From positions 1 through 64,000 of the forward strand of contig NZ_JAATTV010000010.1 in assembly GCF_013414195.1 (NCBI RefSeq): a DNA stretch of 64,000 nt, given 5' to 3'. Below the pieces are notes generated by a model. That model was not told where the DNA came from. It searched no databases and worked only from the letters and a program-made list of their open reading frames with translations. Below are positions 35,516 through 48,172 of this stretch, one piece after another. The position numbers and the translations under genes are program-made. The DNA comes from Psychrobacter sp. BI730. GTDB taxonomy: Bacteria > Pseudomonadota > Gammaproteobacteria > Pseudomonadales > Moraxellaceae. The first letter of the stretch is position 1, and the number at the start of each line of letters is the position of its first letter.

Positions 35516-36328
35516 CTATAACTCGCTTGGCGCATGGTGTTCACAGGCATGAGGCTGATGCACGTATGGCTGCTCATAATGATGACCAAATAGCTTTTGA
35601 AATTCAGTACTAATGGCCAGCTCGCTTGGTTGTCCTTCACAGCAAATATGCTTATTCAAACAAATGACGCGGCGGCTGCCTTTCATGACCCAGTGCAAAT
35701 CATGAGACACCACTAGCATGGCGCAACGTAAGAAATCAGGCAGCTCATCAATAAACTGATATAGCCAAACTTCAGTATCGGGATCGAGACCTTGCATCGG
35801 CTCATCTAAAATAAGCAAGTTAGGTTTGTCTAGTAGCGCTCTAGCTAGCAACACGCGCTGCGTCTCACCACCTGATAAATGCAACATCTGCCGTGACAGT
35901 AAATGCGTTAATGATAAGTTATCAAAGATAAACTGTCGCTGCTCAGAGGTTAAACGTTTTTTATCTGCTTGCCCCAACAAGTCGCAGACACGCAGTGGTA
36001 ATATCGGTGGCACAGCAAATCGCTGCGGTACATAACCAAGCTGTAGCGGCTTATGTGCTGTCATAGAGCCATCAGTTGACTCAATCAAACCTAAGATGAG
36101 TTTGACTAGTGTTGATTTACCAGCGCCATTGGGACCGATAAGACTGACCGTCTCATTAACAGCAATGTCAATATCGATGTGAGAGAGCAGACGTTGAGGC
36201 CCAATATAGTAACTGATATTGTTTAAGCTCAATAATTTGTCAGCATTACTCACAGTACTGCTATTCGCAACAGTAGTATTTAACTGATTAGAAGGTAGGG
36301 TAGAGATATTCATAATATGACAACGCAT
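35516..36328 (-). CDS. znuC: Zinc ABC transporter, ATPase
   Basis: The 270-residue ATPase has Walker A GPNGAGKST (about 71-79), the signature LSGGETQRVLLARAL, Walker B NLLILDEP and the switch His in VVSHDLH. It drives ZnuB. The C-terminus is His-rich (GHHYEQPYVHQPHACEHHAP), probably a metal-binding tail. The start at 36328 (ATG) could also be ATG 36313; neither has a good ribosome-binding site. zur lies 57 bp upstream on the same strand. Confidence 0.93.
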   Translation of the reverse strand: MRCHIMNISTLPSNQLNTTVANSSTVSNADKLLSLNNISYYIGPQRLLSHIDIDIAVNETVSLIGPNGAGKSTLVKLILGLIESTDGSMTAHKPLQLGYVPQRFAVPPILPLRVCDLLGQADKKRLTSEQRQFIFDNLSLTHLLSRQMLHLSGGETQRVLLARALLDKPNLLILDEPMQGLDPDTEVWLYQFIDELPDFLRCAMLVVSHDLHWVMKGSRRVICLNKHICCEGQPSELAISTEFQKLFGHHYEQPYVHQPHACEHHAPSEL

Positions 36329-36385
36329 AGTTAAATAGACAATCGACGAATCATGCTTAAAACGTTTACACGAACCACAGTAGCC

Positions 36386-36964
36386 TTACTGACAAGCTTG
36401 GCAACGACCGCTAAGCTCAATGACACTACGCTCAACCACAAACCCTACATCTTGCTCGGCAAAGCTCATCATTTCCTGAACGGGCAGGCTGCTGCATTCT
36501 TGCACCCGTTGACACTGATCGCAGATCAAAAATGCGGCTGTATGCTGGGCGCGAGGATGACAGCAAGGAACATAAGCATTAATAGAGGTTAATTGATGAA
36601 TCAACCCTTCACTTAGCAAAAATTCTAAACTGCGATAAACCGTTGGCGGCGCGACATTTTTCGGCGTGCGTTTTTTGGTTATCTTAGTTTCTACCGACAC
36701 TGTTGGTGAACTCGCTACTTTTTGAATATTACTATCATTAGGTATAGACAACCGCATTTGCTGCAACTGAGTGATTAGGTCATAAGCGCCAACGGGCTGA
36801 TCTGCCTCTAAGACTAATTGGTATATCTGCTGACGCAAAGGCGTAAAGCGCGCGCCATTTAGACGGCAATGCTCTTTAGCTGCTGCTAAGCGTTCATGAA
36901 CATCATGCGGAGTCAGATCTTGCACATCATGCAAATGTTCGCAGATCGATGAAGTAATAGACAT
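36386..36964 (-). CDS. zur: Zinc uptake regulator (Fur family) with an insertion in the DNA-binding domain
   Basis: The 192-residue protein has the Fur-type helices PLRQQIYQLVLE and PPTVYRSLEFLL (the recognition helix, 106-117). Structural zinc pairs are C148/C151 and C188/C191. Between the third helix and the recognition helix, about 30 residues (71-103, Ser/Thr/Lys-rich, IPNDSNIQKVASSP and VETKITKKRTPK) are extra compared with ordinary Zur. The start is ATG 36964 with AGGAG eight bases upstream; a longer upstream frame is not supported. Zur represses zinc uptake genes when zinc is plentiful; a matching operator lies at 37027-37041. Confidence 0.9.
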   Translation of the reverse strand: MSITSSICEHLHDVQDLTPHDVHERLAAAKEHCRLNGARFTPLRQQIYQLVLEADQPVGAYDLITQLQQMRLSIPNDSNIQKVASSPTVSVETKITKKRTPKNVAPPTVYRSLEFLLSEGLIHQLTSINAYVPCCHPRAQHTAAFLICDQCQRVQECSSLPVQEMMSFAEQDVGFVVERSVIELSGRCQACQ

Positions 36965-37026
36965 GGTACAAGCTCCTAAAAATAGCATGGTAATCGCATG
37001 ACGTTTTTTATGATAGCGTTTTTTAT

Positions 37027-37041
37027 TGTTATAGTATAACA
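37027..37041. promoter_or_regulatory. Zur box between zur and znuA
   Basis: TGTTATAGTATAACA is a perfect 7-1-7 palindrome matching the central part of the gammaproteobacterial Zur consensus (TGTTATA-N-TATAACA). It lies 63 bp upstream of the zur start codon and about 130 bp upstream of znuA, between the divergent transcripts, so it can regulate both. Confidence 0.9.
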
Positions 37042-37173
37042 TACTAAAATAAGAAATGAGTTAATTGTCTTATAGTAGTCTTGTATATCTACCCTTTTAA
37101 AGGAGTGGGGCAAGACACTATTACTCATACGTTCGTTATCCAACAATGCTATCTAACAATAAAAGAGCTTACT

Positions 37174-38067
37174 ATGAACGCTGTTTTTACTTACTCCGTA
37201 CGTTCGCTTATCACATTACAGCGCTTGCTAATGACAGGATTGATAGTCCTAGGGTCTTTCACACTGAATGCACAAGCTGCAACGGTCAGTGTTAGCAATT
37301 ATCCCCTATTCTTGTTAAGTGAAGCAGTAACAGAAGGCGCGCCATCAGCCAATCGACTATTGCAAGCGGGGGAGGTGGGACATCATGGTAGTATCAGCCC
37401 TGGTGATATCAAGGCAATCAAAGACAGTAAGTTCGTGGTATGGTTCGGTGAGCCGCTAGAAAACAATCTGGCAGCGAGCCTGAAAACAGCCCCAAATGCC
37501 ATTGCTTTATTTGAGTTCGATGCATTCAATCGACATCCATTACGTGATGTAAAGGGCGACGCTATCGCGGGTACACTAGATCCACATATTTGGTTAGATC
37601 CTGAAAATGCAAAAGCCATTACCCGTGCATTGGCTGTGATTCATAGTCATGCAAATCCACAATATAAAGACCTATACCAAGCCAACGCGAAAAAATTTGC
37701 ACAGCAACTAGACAAAGAAGTTACTGCATTGGAGCAACGCTCTATTCAAAGTGCCTCCAAAACACGACCTTATTGGGCTTATCATGATGCGTATCAATAT
37801 ATCGAAGACAGCTTACACTTAACGCTCGTTGGTAGCCTTAGCGTGGATCATCATCTATCACCCAAAGCAAGCCAACTCCGTTGGTTGAATGAGCAACGCC
37901 CAGCCAAGCAAATGTGTTTGGTCAGTCCAAGTGAGCCAGCAAAAGGCTTACTTGCGAAGCTACAACCAGTGAAGAGTACGGTACAGCCAGAAGATATGAG
38001 TAGTAGCGATGATTTTATTAGCGGTTGGCAGAATATGGCCAAACAGATATATCAATGCATCTCGTAA
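37174..38067 (+). CDS. znuA: Zinc ABC transporter, periplasmic binding protein
   Basis: The 297-residue protein has a hydrophobic signal (LLMTGLIVLGSFTLNAQAA, cleavage near residue 35). The metal ligands are His in AGEVGHHGSIS (about 70-71), DPHIWLDP and YHDAYQY. It captures Zn2+ in the periplasm and passes it to ZnuB. Unlike E. coli ZnuA, there is no His/Asp-rich loop between the first and second ligands. ATG 37174 is chosen because the AAAGAG site and signal peptide fit; a frame open from 37081 is not needed. It is divergent from zur-znuC-znuB. Confidence 0.88.
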   Translation: MNAVFTYSVRSLITLQRLLMTGLIVLGSFTLNAQAATVSVSNYPLFLLSEAVTEGAPSANRLLQAGEVGHHGSISPGDIKAIKDSKFVVWFGEPLENNLAASLKTAPNAIALFEFDAFNRHPLRDVKGDAIAGTLDPHIWLDPENAKAITRALAVIHSHANPQYKDLYQANAKKFAQQLDKEVTALEQRSIQSASKTRPYWAYHDAYQYIEDSLHLTLVGSLSVDHHLSPKASQLRWLNEQRPAKQMCLVSPSEPAKGLLAKLQPVKSTVQPEDMSSSDDFISGWQNMAKQIYQCIS

Positions 38068-38344
38068 TGTAGCCAAAAACAGCAATTTGCTAGGATTGTT
38101 TGAGTTGGTTGTATAGCTTCGCTTCAAGCATTTATTACAGACCAAATAATATAATAATCTTAGCAAAATGCGTTAGGTGACTGATAAAAGTCATATTTTA
38201 CTTGCTTAATAGTTACGCTCTACCTATAATAAGTAGCGTTTTATTTTGGCCGAAAGGTAATGCCTGTAGAGTAAGTCATTCACGGATAAAATTATCATAA
38301 GTATGATATATTGTCCCAATGCTGTAAGGGCTATAGGAATACCG

Positions 38345-38743
38345 ATGACCAAGCCTGCCAAACGCACGCAAAAAGACAAGATTGGCATCTATATTAAACG
38401 ACAAGCATGGATACTATTTATCCTTATTATCATTGCTTGGTTAGTAGATACTATTTGGTTACATAGTGAGCTTACGATAGCAAAAAGCACTGCAATTGGT
38501 GCGCTACTAAGTTTTATCACTCAAGCAGTATTTGCGTTTTTTATTTTTTGGTACACCGGATATCGCGCGCGCCAACACATCGTTAGCCAGCTATATCGGG
38601 GTCAAATGTCAAAATGGTTATTGACCGTGTTTGGTTTTGCACTAATTTTTATTACCGTACAACCCCTATCTGCGCCAGCGCTGTTTATCGGTTTTATGGT
38701 AATGCAAATTAGTCACAGTTGGATGTTGTGGCATATACGCTAG
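38345..38743 (+). CDS. atpI: ATP synthase subunit I
   Basis: The 132-residue protein has four hydrophobic segments (from AWILFILIIIAWLVDTIW on) and a basic N-terminus, as in AtpI, which helps assemble the c-ring. The ATG at 38345 has TAGGAAT upstream. It is the first gene of the atp cluster but is separated from atpB by 676 bp that contain an intrinsic terminator. Sequence conservation in AtpI is weak, so the call rests mostly on position. Confidence 0.8.
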   Translation: MTKPAKRTQKDKIGIYIKRQAWILFILIIIAWLVDTIWLHSELTIAKSTAIGALLSFITQAVFAFFIFWYTGYRARQHIVSQLYRGQMSKWLLTVFGFALIFITVQPLSAPALFIGFMVMQISHSWMLWHIR

Positions 38744-40286
<1,543 letters not shown>

Positions 40287-40301
40287 TTAGACATTCAATA
40301 G

Positions 40302-40568
<267 letters not shown>

Positions 40569-40685
40569 TCCGAAAGCTCAGTTGTAAATGTTTGGTATTC
40601 GGAGACTTTCTATCAAATATAGTCAAGATTTGACTACCAAACATGATCAATGAAACTGATTTTTCATTAACAAAGAGGTGATCAC

Positions 40686-41156
40686 GTGAATATCAATTTT
40701 ACCCTCGTCGGTCAAGCCATTGCTTTTGCAATATTTGTGATTTTTTGCATGAAATTCGTGTGGCCACCACTTATCGGTGCCATCAATGAGCGTCAGCGTA
40801 AAATTGCTGAAGGTCTGAATGCCGCAGAAAAAGCAAAAGCAGATTTGGCGACCGCGGAGCAAAATGTCCAGCAGGAACTTGATCTTGCAAAGACCAAGGC
40901 TGCCGCTCTAATCGAGCAAGCGAACAAGAGTGCCAATCAGCTCGTCGAAGATGCAAAATCGCAAGCCCAAGCGGAAGGCGAGCGCATTCGTCAACAAGCG
41001 CAAGCATCTATCGATCAAGAAATCAATCAAGCGCGTGAATCATTGCGTGCCCAAGTTGCTGAACTGGCTGTACTTGGTGCAGAGAAGATTTTGCAAGACA
41101 AAGTCGATGTGCAAAAACATGCCAGTATGTTAGACCAACTGGCGGCGAAGCTGTAA
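40686..41156 (+). CDS. atpF: ATP synthase F0 subunit b
   Basis: The 156-residue subunit has one N-terminal membrane helix ([17 protein letters not shown]) and a long charged coiled coil (about 35-130), forming the peripheral stalk. The start is a GTG with AGAGGTG upstream. atpH begins 13 bp after its stop. Confidence 0.96.
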   Translation: MNINFTLVGQAIAFAIFVIFCMKFVWPPLIGAINERQRKIAEGLNAAEKAKADLATAEQNVQQELDLAKTKAAALIEQANKSANQLVEDAKSQAQAEGERIRQQAQASIDQEINQARESLRAQVAELAVLGAEKILQDKVDVQKHASMLDQLAAKL

Positions 41157-41169
41157 TTGTGAGGATATA

Positions 41170-41793
41170 ATGGCTGACTTATCAACCTTAGCACGACCGT
41201 ACGCTAAAGCCGCGTTTGACTATGCCAACGAAAACGGCGCAGTCAACGAGTGGGAAAACTTCTTACTTGTTGCTAGCACTGTTGTCAATGACAAGTCGTT
41301 CAGTACTTGGCTAGACAATCCAGCTGTTTCTGCTGAGCATAAGTCAGCTGCTTTGGTCGATCTTTATGATACGCAAGTAGCTAGCGCTAATGATTCTGCT
41401 TTTAAGCAGTTATTAAGCGAAGCTCAAGGGACTAGCCTTGACAGTAACGTAAGCTATCCAAAAGTATCAGTAGCACTTAGTAACTTCGTTAAACAGTTAT
41501 CAGAACAAGAGCGTCTGGCGCTGCTTCCTGAAGTTTATGAGCATTATCGCCGTCACAAGGCAATAAGCTTAAAGCAGCTTGACGCATATGTGACCTCTGC
41601 CTACCCATTGACTGATGAACAGCGTCAAACGCTACAAACGCGTCTTGCTGCCTCGCTAAATGCTAGTGTAGTGATTCACGAATCAGTTGATCCAAGTCTA
41701 TTGGCAGGCGCTACAATCAAAGTCGGTGACAAAGTCATTGATGATTCGATGCGCGGCAAGTTACAACAGTTAAAAACACAGCTAACTGCCTAA
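41170..41793 (+). CDS. atpH: ATP synthase F1 subunit delta
   Basis: The 207-residue soluble subunit links F1 to the peripheral stalk. It begins [16 protein letters not shown] and ends with the family-typical [19 protein letters not shown] block (here [21 protein letters not shown], split as [18 protein letters not shown]). GAGG is five bases from the ATG. Confidence 0.95.
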   Translation: MADLSTLARPYAKAAFDYANENGAVNEWENFLLVASTVVNDKSFSTWLDNPAVSAEHKSAALVDLYDTQVASANDSAFKQLLSEAQGTSLDSNVSYPKVSVALSNFVKQLSEQERLALLPEVYEHYRRHKAISLKQLDAYVTSAYPLTDEQRQTLQTRLAASLNASVVIHESVDPSLLAGATIKVGDKVIDDSMRGKLQQLKTQLTA

Positions 41794-41886
41794 TGCCAAT
41801 CATCAATACAGTCAAATATTGACTGTATGATTATAAGAGCAATTAAGTCAGTGGGCGGGTTATCATAAATTAAAGGAAACAAGGCA

Positions 41887-43431
41887 ATGCAACAATTGAA
41901 TCCAGCGGAAATCAGTAACCTGATTAAGCAGCGTATTCAAGACCTTGATGCGGGTGCAACTGCAAAGAATGAAGGCACGATTGTCAAAGTATCTGACGGT
42001 ATCGTGCAGATTCATGGTCTTGAAGATGCCATGTACGGCGAAATGATTGAGTTTGAAGGCGAAATCTACGGAATGGCTCTAAACTTAGAGCGTGATTCTG
42101 TTGGCGCGGTAGTACTTGGTGATTACCTAAAGCTGCAAGAAGGTCAAAAAGCCTATTGTACTGGTCGTATTCTTGAAGTACCAGTAGGTCCTGAGCTGTT
42201 AGGCCGTGTTGTTGATGCTTTGGGTAATCCTATTGATGGCAAAGGTCCTATCGATGCCAAAATGACTGATAAAGTCGAAAAGATCGCTCCAGGCGTTATC
42301 GATCGTCAATCAGTAGATCAACCAGTAATGACTGGTTATAAAGCCGTTGATACCATGATTCCAATCGGTCGTGGTCAGCGTGAGCTTATCATTGGTGACC
42401 GTCAGACTGGTAAAACAGCGATGGCTATCGATGCGATCATCGCACAGAAAGCGTCAGGCATTAAATGTGTATACGTGGCTATCGGACAGAAACGTTCGAC
42501 TATCGCTAACGTCGTACGTAAGCTTGAGCAAACTGGTGCACTAGAATATACCACTGTTGTGGTTGCTTCAGCATCAGAGCCTGCAGCACTTCAGTATATC
42601 GCACCGTACTCAGGTTGTACGATGGGCGAATACTTCCGTGACCGCGGCGAAGATGCACTGATTGTATTTGATGACTTATCAAAGCAAGCAGTTGCTTATC
42701 GTCAGATTTCACTACTATTACGTCGTCCGCCAGGTCGTGAAGCTTATCCTGGTGACGTATTCTATTTACACTCACGCCTACTTGAGCGTGCATCACGTGT
42801 AAATGCTGATTATGTAGAAAAATTCACTAACGGTGAAGTGAAAGGTAAAACTGGTTCTTTAACCGCACTACCAATCATTGAAACACAAGCTGGTGATGTA
42901 TCTGCATTCGTACCAACCAACGTGATTTCGATCACTGATGGTCAGATCTTCCTAGAGTCTAGTTTATTCGCCTCAGGTATCCGTCCAGCAGTAAACGCTG
43001 GTATCTCGGTATCTCGTGTTGGTGGTGCCGCTCAGACTAAGATCATCAAAAAGCTATCTGGTGGTATTCGTACCGCTCTAGCTCAATATCGTGAACTAGC
43101 AGCATTTGCTCAGTTCGCATCAGATCTTGATGACGCAACTCGCGAACAGCTTGATCATGGTGAGCGTGTGACTGAATTGATGAAGCAGAAGCAGTATCAG
43201 CCGATGTCAATCTCTGAGCAAGCAGCCGTTATCTATGCTTCAAACGAAGGCTTCTTAGCTGACGTACCTGTCGAAAAGATTGGTTCTTTCGAAGAAGCGT
43301 ACCTACGTTATATGCATGATGAGCAAAGTGAATTGATGCGTGAGATTGATGACACTGCGAACTACAATGATGATATCGCAGGTCGTTTAAAGTCATCTCT
43401 AGAGACCTTTAAACAAAATCACAGTTATTAA
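41887..43431 (+). CDS. atpA: ATP synthase F1 subunit alpha
   Basis: The 514-residue subunit has the P-loop [13 protein letters not shown] (about 170-182) and the late block [20 protein letters not shown]. It forms the non-catalytic nucleotide sites of the F1 hexamer. AAGG precedes the ATG. It is followed by a 216-bp gap with a hairpin before atpG. Confidence 0.97.
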   Translation: MQQLNPAEISNLIKQRIQDLDAGATAKNEGTIVKVSDGIVQIHGLEDAMYGEMIEFEGEIYGMALNLERDSVGAVVLGDYLKLQEGQKAYCTGRILEVPVGPELLGRVVDALGNPIDGKGPIDAKMTDKVEKIAPGVIDRQSVDQPVMTGYKAVDTMIPIGRGQRELIIGDRQTGKTAMAIDAIIAQKASGIKCVYVAIGQKRSTIANVVRKLEQTGALEYTTVVVASASEPAALQYIAPYSGCTMGEYFRDRGEDALIVFDDLSKQAVAYRQISLLLRRPPGREAYPGDVFYLHSRLLERASRVNADYVEKFTNGEVKGKTGSLTALPIIETQAGDVSAFVPTNVISITDGQIFLESSLFASGIRPAVNAGISVSRVGGAAQTKIIKKLSGGIRTALAQYRELAAFAQFASDLDDATREQLDHGERVTELMKQKQYQPMSISEQAAVIYASNEGFLADVPVEKIGSFEEAYLRYMHDEQSELMREIDDTANYNDDIAGRLKSSLETFKQNHSY

Positions 43432-43480
43432 TTTAACGGGTTAAGCCGAATTGGTTATAACTGTAGCTTAGAGCTGATAA

Positions 43481-43520
43481 AGTGGCGCGTTGTCTGACTA
43501 GATATTTGCGCCACTGTTTT
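43481..43520 (+). terminator. Hairpin between atpA and atpG
   Basis: AGTGGCGC (43481-43488) and GCGCCACT (43508-43515) are exact complements with a 19-base loop, followed by GTTTT. The tail is short, so I read it as a partial terminator or mRNA-processing hairpin rather than an end of the operon. Confidence 0.5.
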
Positions 43521-43647
43521 AACCATTATCGGTATTAGATCGCGTAATGCCACAAGATATAAAATGTTATTCTGTAGGACTGATGTTGTATATCAAACGA
43601 TTGTCGCATGCGCCAATGCTTTTTAACCCTCTTATATTGGAATCATT

Positions 43648-44529
43648 ATGGCAAGCTTAAAAGAGATACGTGCCAAAGTCACCAGTATTAAAAGCACCCA
43701 GAAAATTACTCGTGCTATGCAAATGGTAGCGGCAAGTAAAATGCGCCGTGCGCAAGAGCGCATGGACGTGGGTCGCCCGTATGCTGATAGTATGCGCCGG
43801 GTTATTTCACATTTGGTGCATGCCTCATCAGACTATAAACATCCGTATATGGTATCGCGTCCAGTCAATAAGGTTGGCTATATTGTCATTACCTCTGACC
43901 GTGGCCTAGCGGGTGGTTTGAATATTAACTTATTCAAAGCCCTAACTAAAAGTATCCAAGATTATCAAGATCAGTCTGTACAGGCTGAGTTTGCAGTCAT
44001 CGGTGCCAAAGGTGTGAGTTTCTTCAAAAACTTTGGTGGTAAAGTTACGTCGGCTGTGACCGATTATGGCGATAAACCAACGTTTGAACAATTGAATGCA
44101 CCGGTTCAAGCGATGCTTGAAGACTATAATAACGGCAATATTGACCGTATTTATGTAGTCTATAACCGATTCGTCAATGCAATGACTCAGAAACCAACGG
44201 TTAATCAGTTGGTTCCTCTACCAGAGCAGTCATTTGATGATGAAGACAGTGGTCTACAGACAGAACTTAGCTGGGATTATATCTACGAGCCTGACATCAA
44301 GACGTTAATTGATGAATTGCTTGGTCGCTATATTGAGTCGATTGTTTATCAAGCGGTAATGGAAAATATTGCCTCTGAGCAGTCTTCACGTATGGTTGCG
44401 ATGAAAGCGGCAACAGATAATGCTGGTGACCTTATTAACGATTTACAGTTGGTTTATAACAAGCTGCGTCAAGCGGCGATTACCCGAGAAATCTCGGAAA
44501 TCGTTGGCGGTGCTGCTGCTGTTTCATAA
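43648..44529 (+). CDS. atpG: ATP synthase F1 subunit gamma
   Basis: The 293-residue rotor subunit has the conserved ends [20 protein letters not shown] and [19 protein letters not shown], plus the [12 protein letters not shown] block near 84-95. It transmits rotation of the c-ring to the beta subunits. Confidence 0.96.
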   Translation: MASLKEIRAKVTSIKSTQKITRAMQMVAASKMRRAQERMDVGRPYADSMRRVISHLVHASSDYKHPYMVSRPVNKVGYIVITSDRGLAGGLNINLFKALTKSIQDYQDQSVQAEFAVIGAKGVSFFKNFGGKVTSAVTDYGDKPTFEQLNAPVQAMLEDYNNGNIDRIYVVYNRFVNAMTQKPTVNQLVPLPEQSFDDEDSGLQTELSWDYIYEPDIKTLIDELLGRYIESIVYQAVMENIASEQSSRMVAMKAATDNAGDLINDLQLVYNKLRQAAITREISEIVGGAAAVS

Positions 44530-44549
44530 TTGACTACACCTATATATAG

Positions 44550-46001
<1,452 letters not shown>

Positions 46002-46115
46002 GTTGTATGAGCATAAGCTAACGAGTAGATATAATATAAACCTTGTATCTACTCTTCAGTAACGCATCGCAGTTTTACTGTTTTTTGATCGCGCTTTGAT
46101 GGTAAGGAATTAAGT

Positions 46116-46532
46116 ATGGCAACGTTACAATGTCGCGTCGTAAGTGCTCGTGAAGAGTTGTATTCAGGCGAAATTAGCATGTTAATAGCTACTGGTACCG
46201 AAGGCGAGATTGGTGTATTGCCAGGTCACACACCGCTTATTACTTTGCTAAAGCCAGGTGCAATGCGAGTGCAAACACCAAACGGTGAAGAAGAAGTAAT
46301 TTACGTCTCAGGTGGCGTACTAGAAGTACAGCCTAAGATGGTTACGGTATTGGCTGATACAGCCATGCGTGCACACAATCTTGACGAAAGCAAAATCGTT
46401 GAAGCACGCAAAAAAGCTGAGCAAATGCTGGTCAATCAATCTGACACGGTACAGACTAATGCGGCGTTGGCCTCACTTGCAGAATCAGTAGGACAATTAC
46501 AGACTATTCGTAAGTACAAAAACCGCGCATAG
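46116..46532 (+). CDS. atpC: ATP synthase F1 subunit epsilon
   Basis: The 138-residue subunit has the N-terminal beta-sandwich (CRVVSAREELYSGEISMLIA, GEIGVLPGHTPLITLLKPG) and the C-terminal helical pair that inhibits ATP hydrolysis. AAGGAA precedes the ATG. It is the last gene of the operon. Confidence 0.96.
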   Translation: MATLQCRVVSAREELYSGEISMLIATGTEGEIGVLPGHTPLITLLKPGAMRVQTPNGEEEVIYVSGGVLEVQPKMVTVLADTAMRAHNLDESKIVEARKKAEQMLVNQSDTVQTNAALASLAESVGQLQTIRKYKNRA

Positions 46533-47132
46533 TTTATTACTGATAGCTCTAGCTAATCATTTAGAGTTATCGCTAAAAGTAATAATAAAAAAACAGTCCA
46601 TTATCTGGGCTGTTTTTTTATGTCTATTCATTATGAAATTAACGGTTCTGGGGTAAATACACACGGTTATTACTTGGATAGTATTTATGGCAGTTCACTC
46701 TATTCTCAGGAAAAATCTTTTATTATCAATGAATCATCGCCTATTGGAATTTTCTTAAAAAGACACTGGCGACAACGGTAATATATGGTTATATTAGACA
46801 TAACGTATTATAAGTAATGAGCAGTAACTGTACGCGATAATGTTGGCTCGATGGTTTGGATAATAAGCAAACGATAGATAATCCAAATTGCAATGTACTA
46901 ACGAAGTAATTGACGTAATTTTTGGACGCAAACTAAAGTTTTGATAGGGGTAGTTTATAGGTTTTGTTACCGACTATCAGCTATAGTATAGGAAGCTGAT
47001 AATTTAATAGTATACTGTGCTACCAAGTTTGTAACAGCTATACGAACATCAATTGTGCCACTATATGGTGCTATTAATTTTACCGCTCTTACTTTTACTG
47101 CTTTTAAATTAGATGTATTAGAGGATATAACA
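46533..47132. other. Spacer between atpC and bfmR
   Basis: About 600 bp. Apart from the atp terminator I see no gene, and no promoter with strong matches to both -35 and -10 elements. Confidence 0.45.
46591..46619 (+). terminator. Terminator of the atp operon
   Basis: AAACAGTCC (46591-46599) pairs with GGGCTGTTT (46607-46615, one G-T pair), followed by a T run. It ends the atp operon. Confidence 0.9.
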
Positions 47133-47849
47133 ATGACAACGAATGAAGAAGACAATACCCCCCGAATCTTGATTGTTGAAGATGATGAGCGTCTGGCCAT
47201 GTTGACTCAAGATTACTTGGTCAAAAATGGTTTAGAAGTGGCAATTGAAACTGATGGTAATCGTGCTATTCGCCGTATCGTCAATGAGCAACCAGATATG
47301 GTTGTACTTGATGTCATGCTACCTGGTAGCGATGGTTTGACCGTATGCCGTGAAGTTCGTCCGCACTATCAAAATCCAATTTTGATGTTGACTGCACGTA
47401 CTGAAGACATGGATCAGGTATTGGGTCTTGAGATGGGTGCTGACGACTATGTTGCCAAGCCTGCTCAGCCACGTGTATTGCTTGCCCGTATTCGTGCGCT
47501 ACTGCGCCGCTCAGAAAATGCACCATCAGAAGACGTGCCACAACGTCTAGAGTTTGGCGAGTTAGTAATTGATAACGGTGGTCGTTCAGTTAACCTAGGT
47601 GATGAGTTGGTTGATTTCACCAGTGCTGAATATGATCTACTATGGTTACTTGCTTCTAATGCAGGTCGTATCCTATCTCGTGAAGATATCTTTGAGCGTC
47701 TACGCGGTATTGAGTATGATGGTCAAGATCGTTCAATTGACGTACGTATCTCACGTATTCGTCCAAAAATCGGTGATGATCCAGAAAATCCAAAGCGTAT
47801 TAAGACCGTACGTAGTAAAGGCTATCTATTCGTAAAAGAAGGCAACTAA
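47133..47849 (+). CDS. bfmR: BfmR-type OmpR-family response regulator
   Basis: The 238-residue protein has a receiver domain with the acidic pair in VEDDER (Asp17/Asp18) and the phosphoacceptor Asp60 in VVLDVMLPGSDGL, then an OmpR-type winged helix ending in RIKTVRSKGYLFVKE. The receiver and DNA-binding domains agree with Acinetobacter BfmR as I remember it. BfmR controls envelope, biofilm and stress genes there. ATG 47133 has GAGG upstream; an open frame from 47055 is not needed. The kinase gene follows after a strong terminator. Confidence 0.9.
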   Translation: MTTNEEDNTPRILIVEDDERLAMLTQDYLVKNGLEVAIETDGNRAIRRIVNEQPDMVVLDVMLPGSDGLTVCREVRPHYQNPILMLTARTEDMDQVLGLEMGADDYVAKPAQPRVLLARIRALLRRSENAPSEDVPQRLEFGELVIDNGGRSVNLGDELVDFTSAEYDLLWLLASNAGRILSREDIFERLRGIEYDGQDRSIDVRISRIRPKIGDDPENPKRIKTVRSKGYLFVKEGN

Positions 47850-48172
47850 TATTGTTGCTTCTATAGGTTGATTAATTATTAATCACTATTCGAAAAAACC
47901 AGCAACGATGCTGGTTTTTTTGTGGCTAAATTTTAATTTTTAAACTTAAATGCAGTGTTATGTGGTTTAATTAACTCATTATTATAGACGCTGACTAAAT
48001 ATATGTCATACATATAAGTCTTTGGATGATTGCTGCATATGAATTAAAATGTGGTAATTAAAAGTCAAAGTCTATCTCTATTCGATCATGTTCGATATCA
48101 TCAAACACATAGCACTATCTATATGTTTGATGAGATTGGCAATCTCTATTTATTAAATTGGTCACGGCACGT
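47850..48172. other. Spacer between bfmR and bfmS
   Basis: About 320 bp that holds the terminator at 47893-47922 and AT-rich sequence, presumably with the bfmS promoter. No gene is visible. Confidence 0.5.
47893..47922 (+). terminator. Strong terminator between bfmR and bfmS
   Basis: AAAAACCAGCA and TGCTGGTTTTT form a stem with an ACGA-type loop, followed by more Ts. It lies 45 bp after the bfmR stop codon. Confidence 0.9.
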
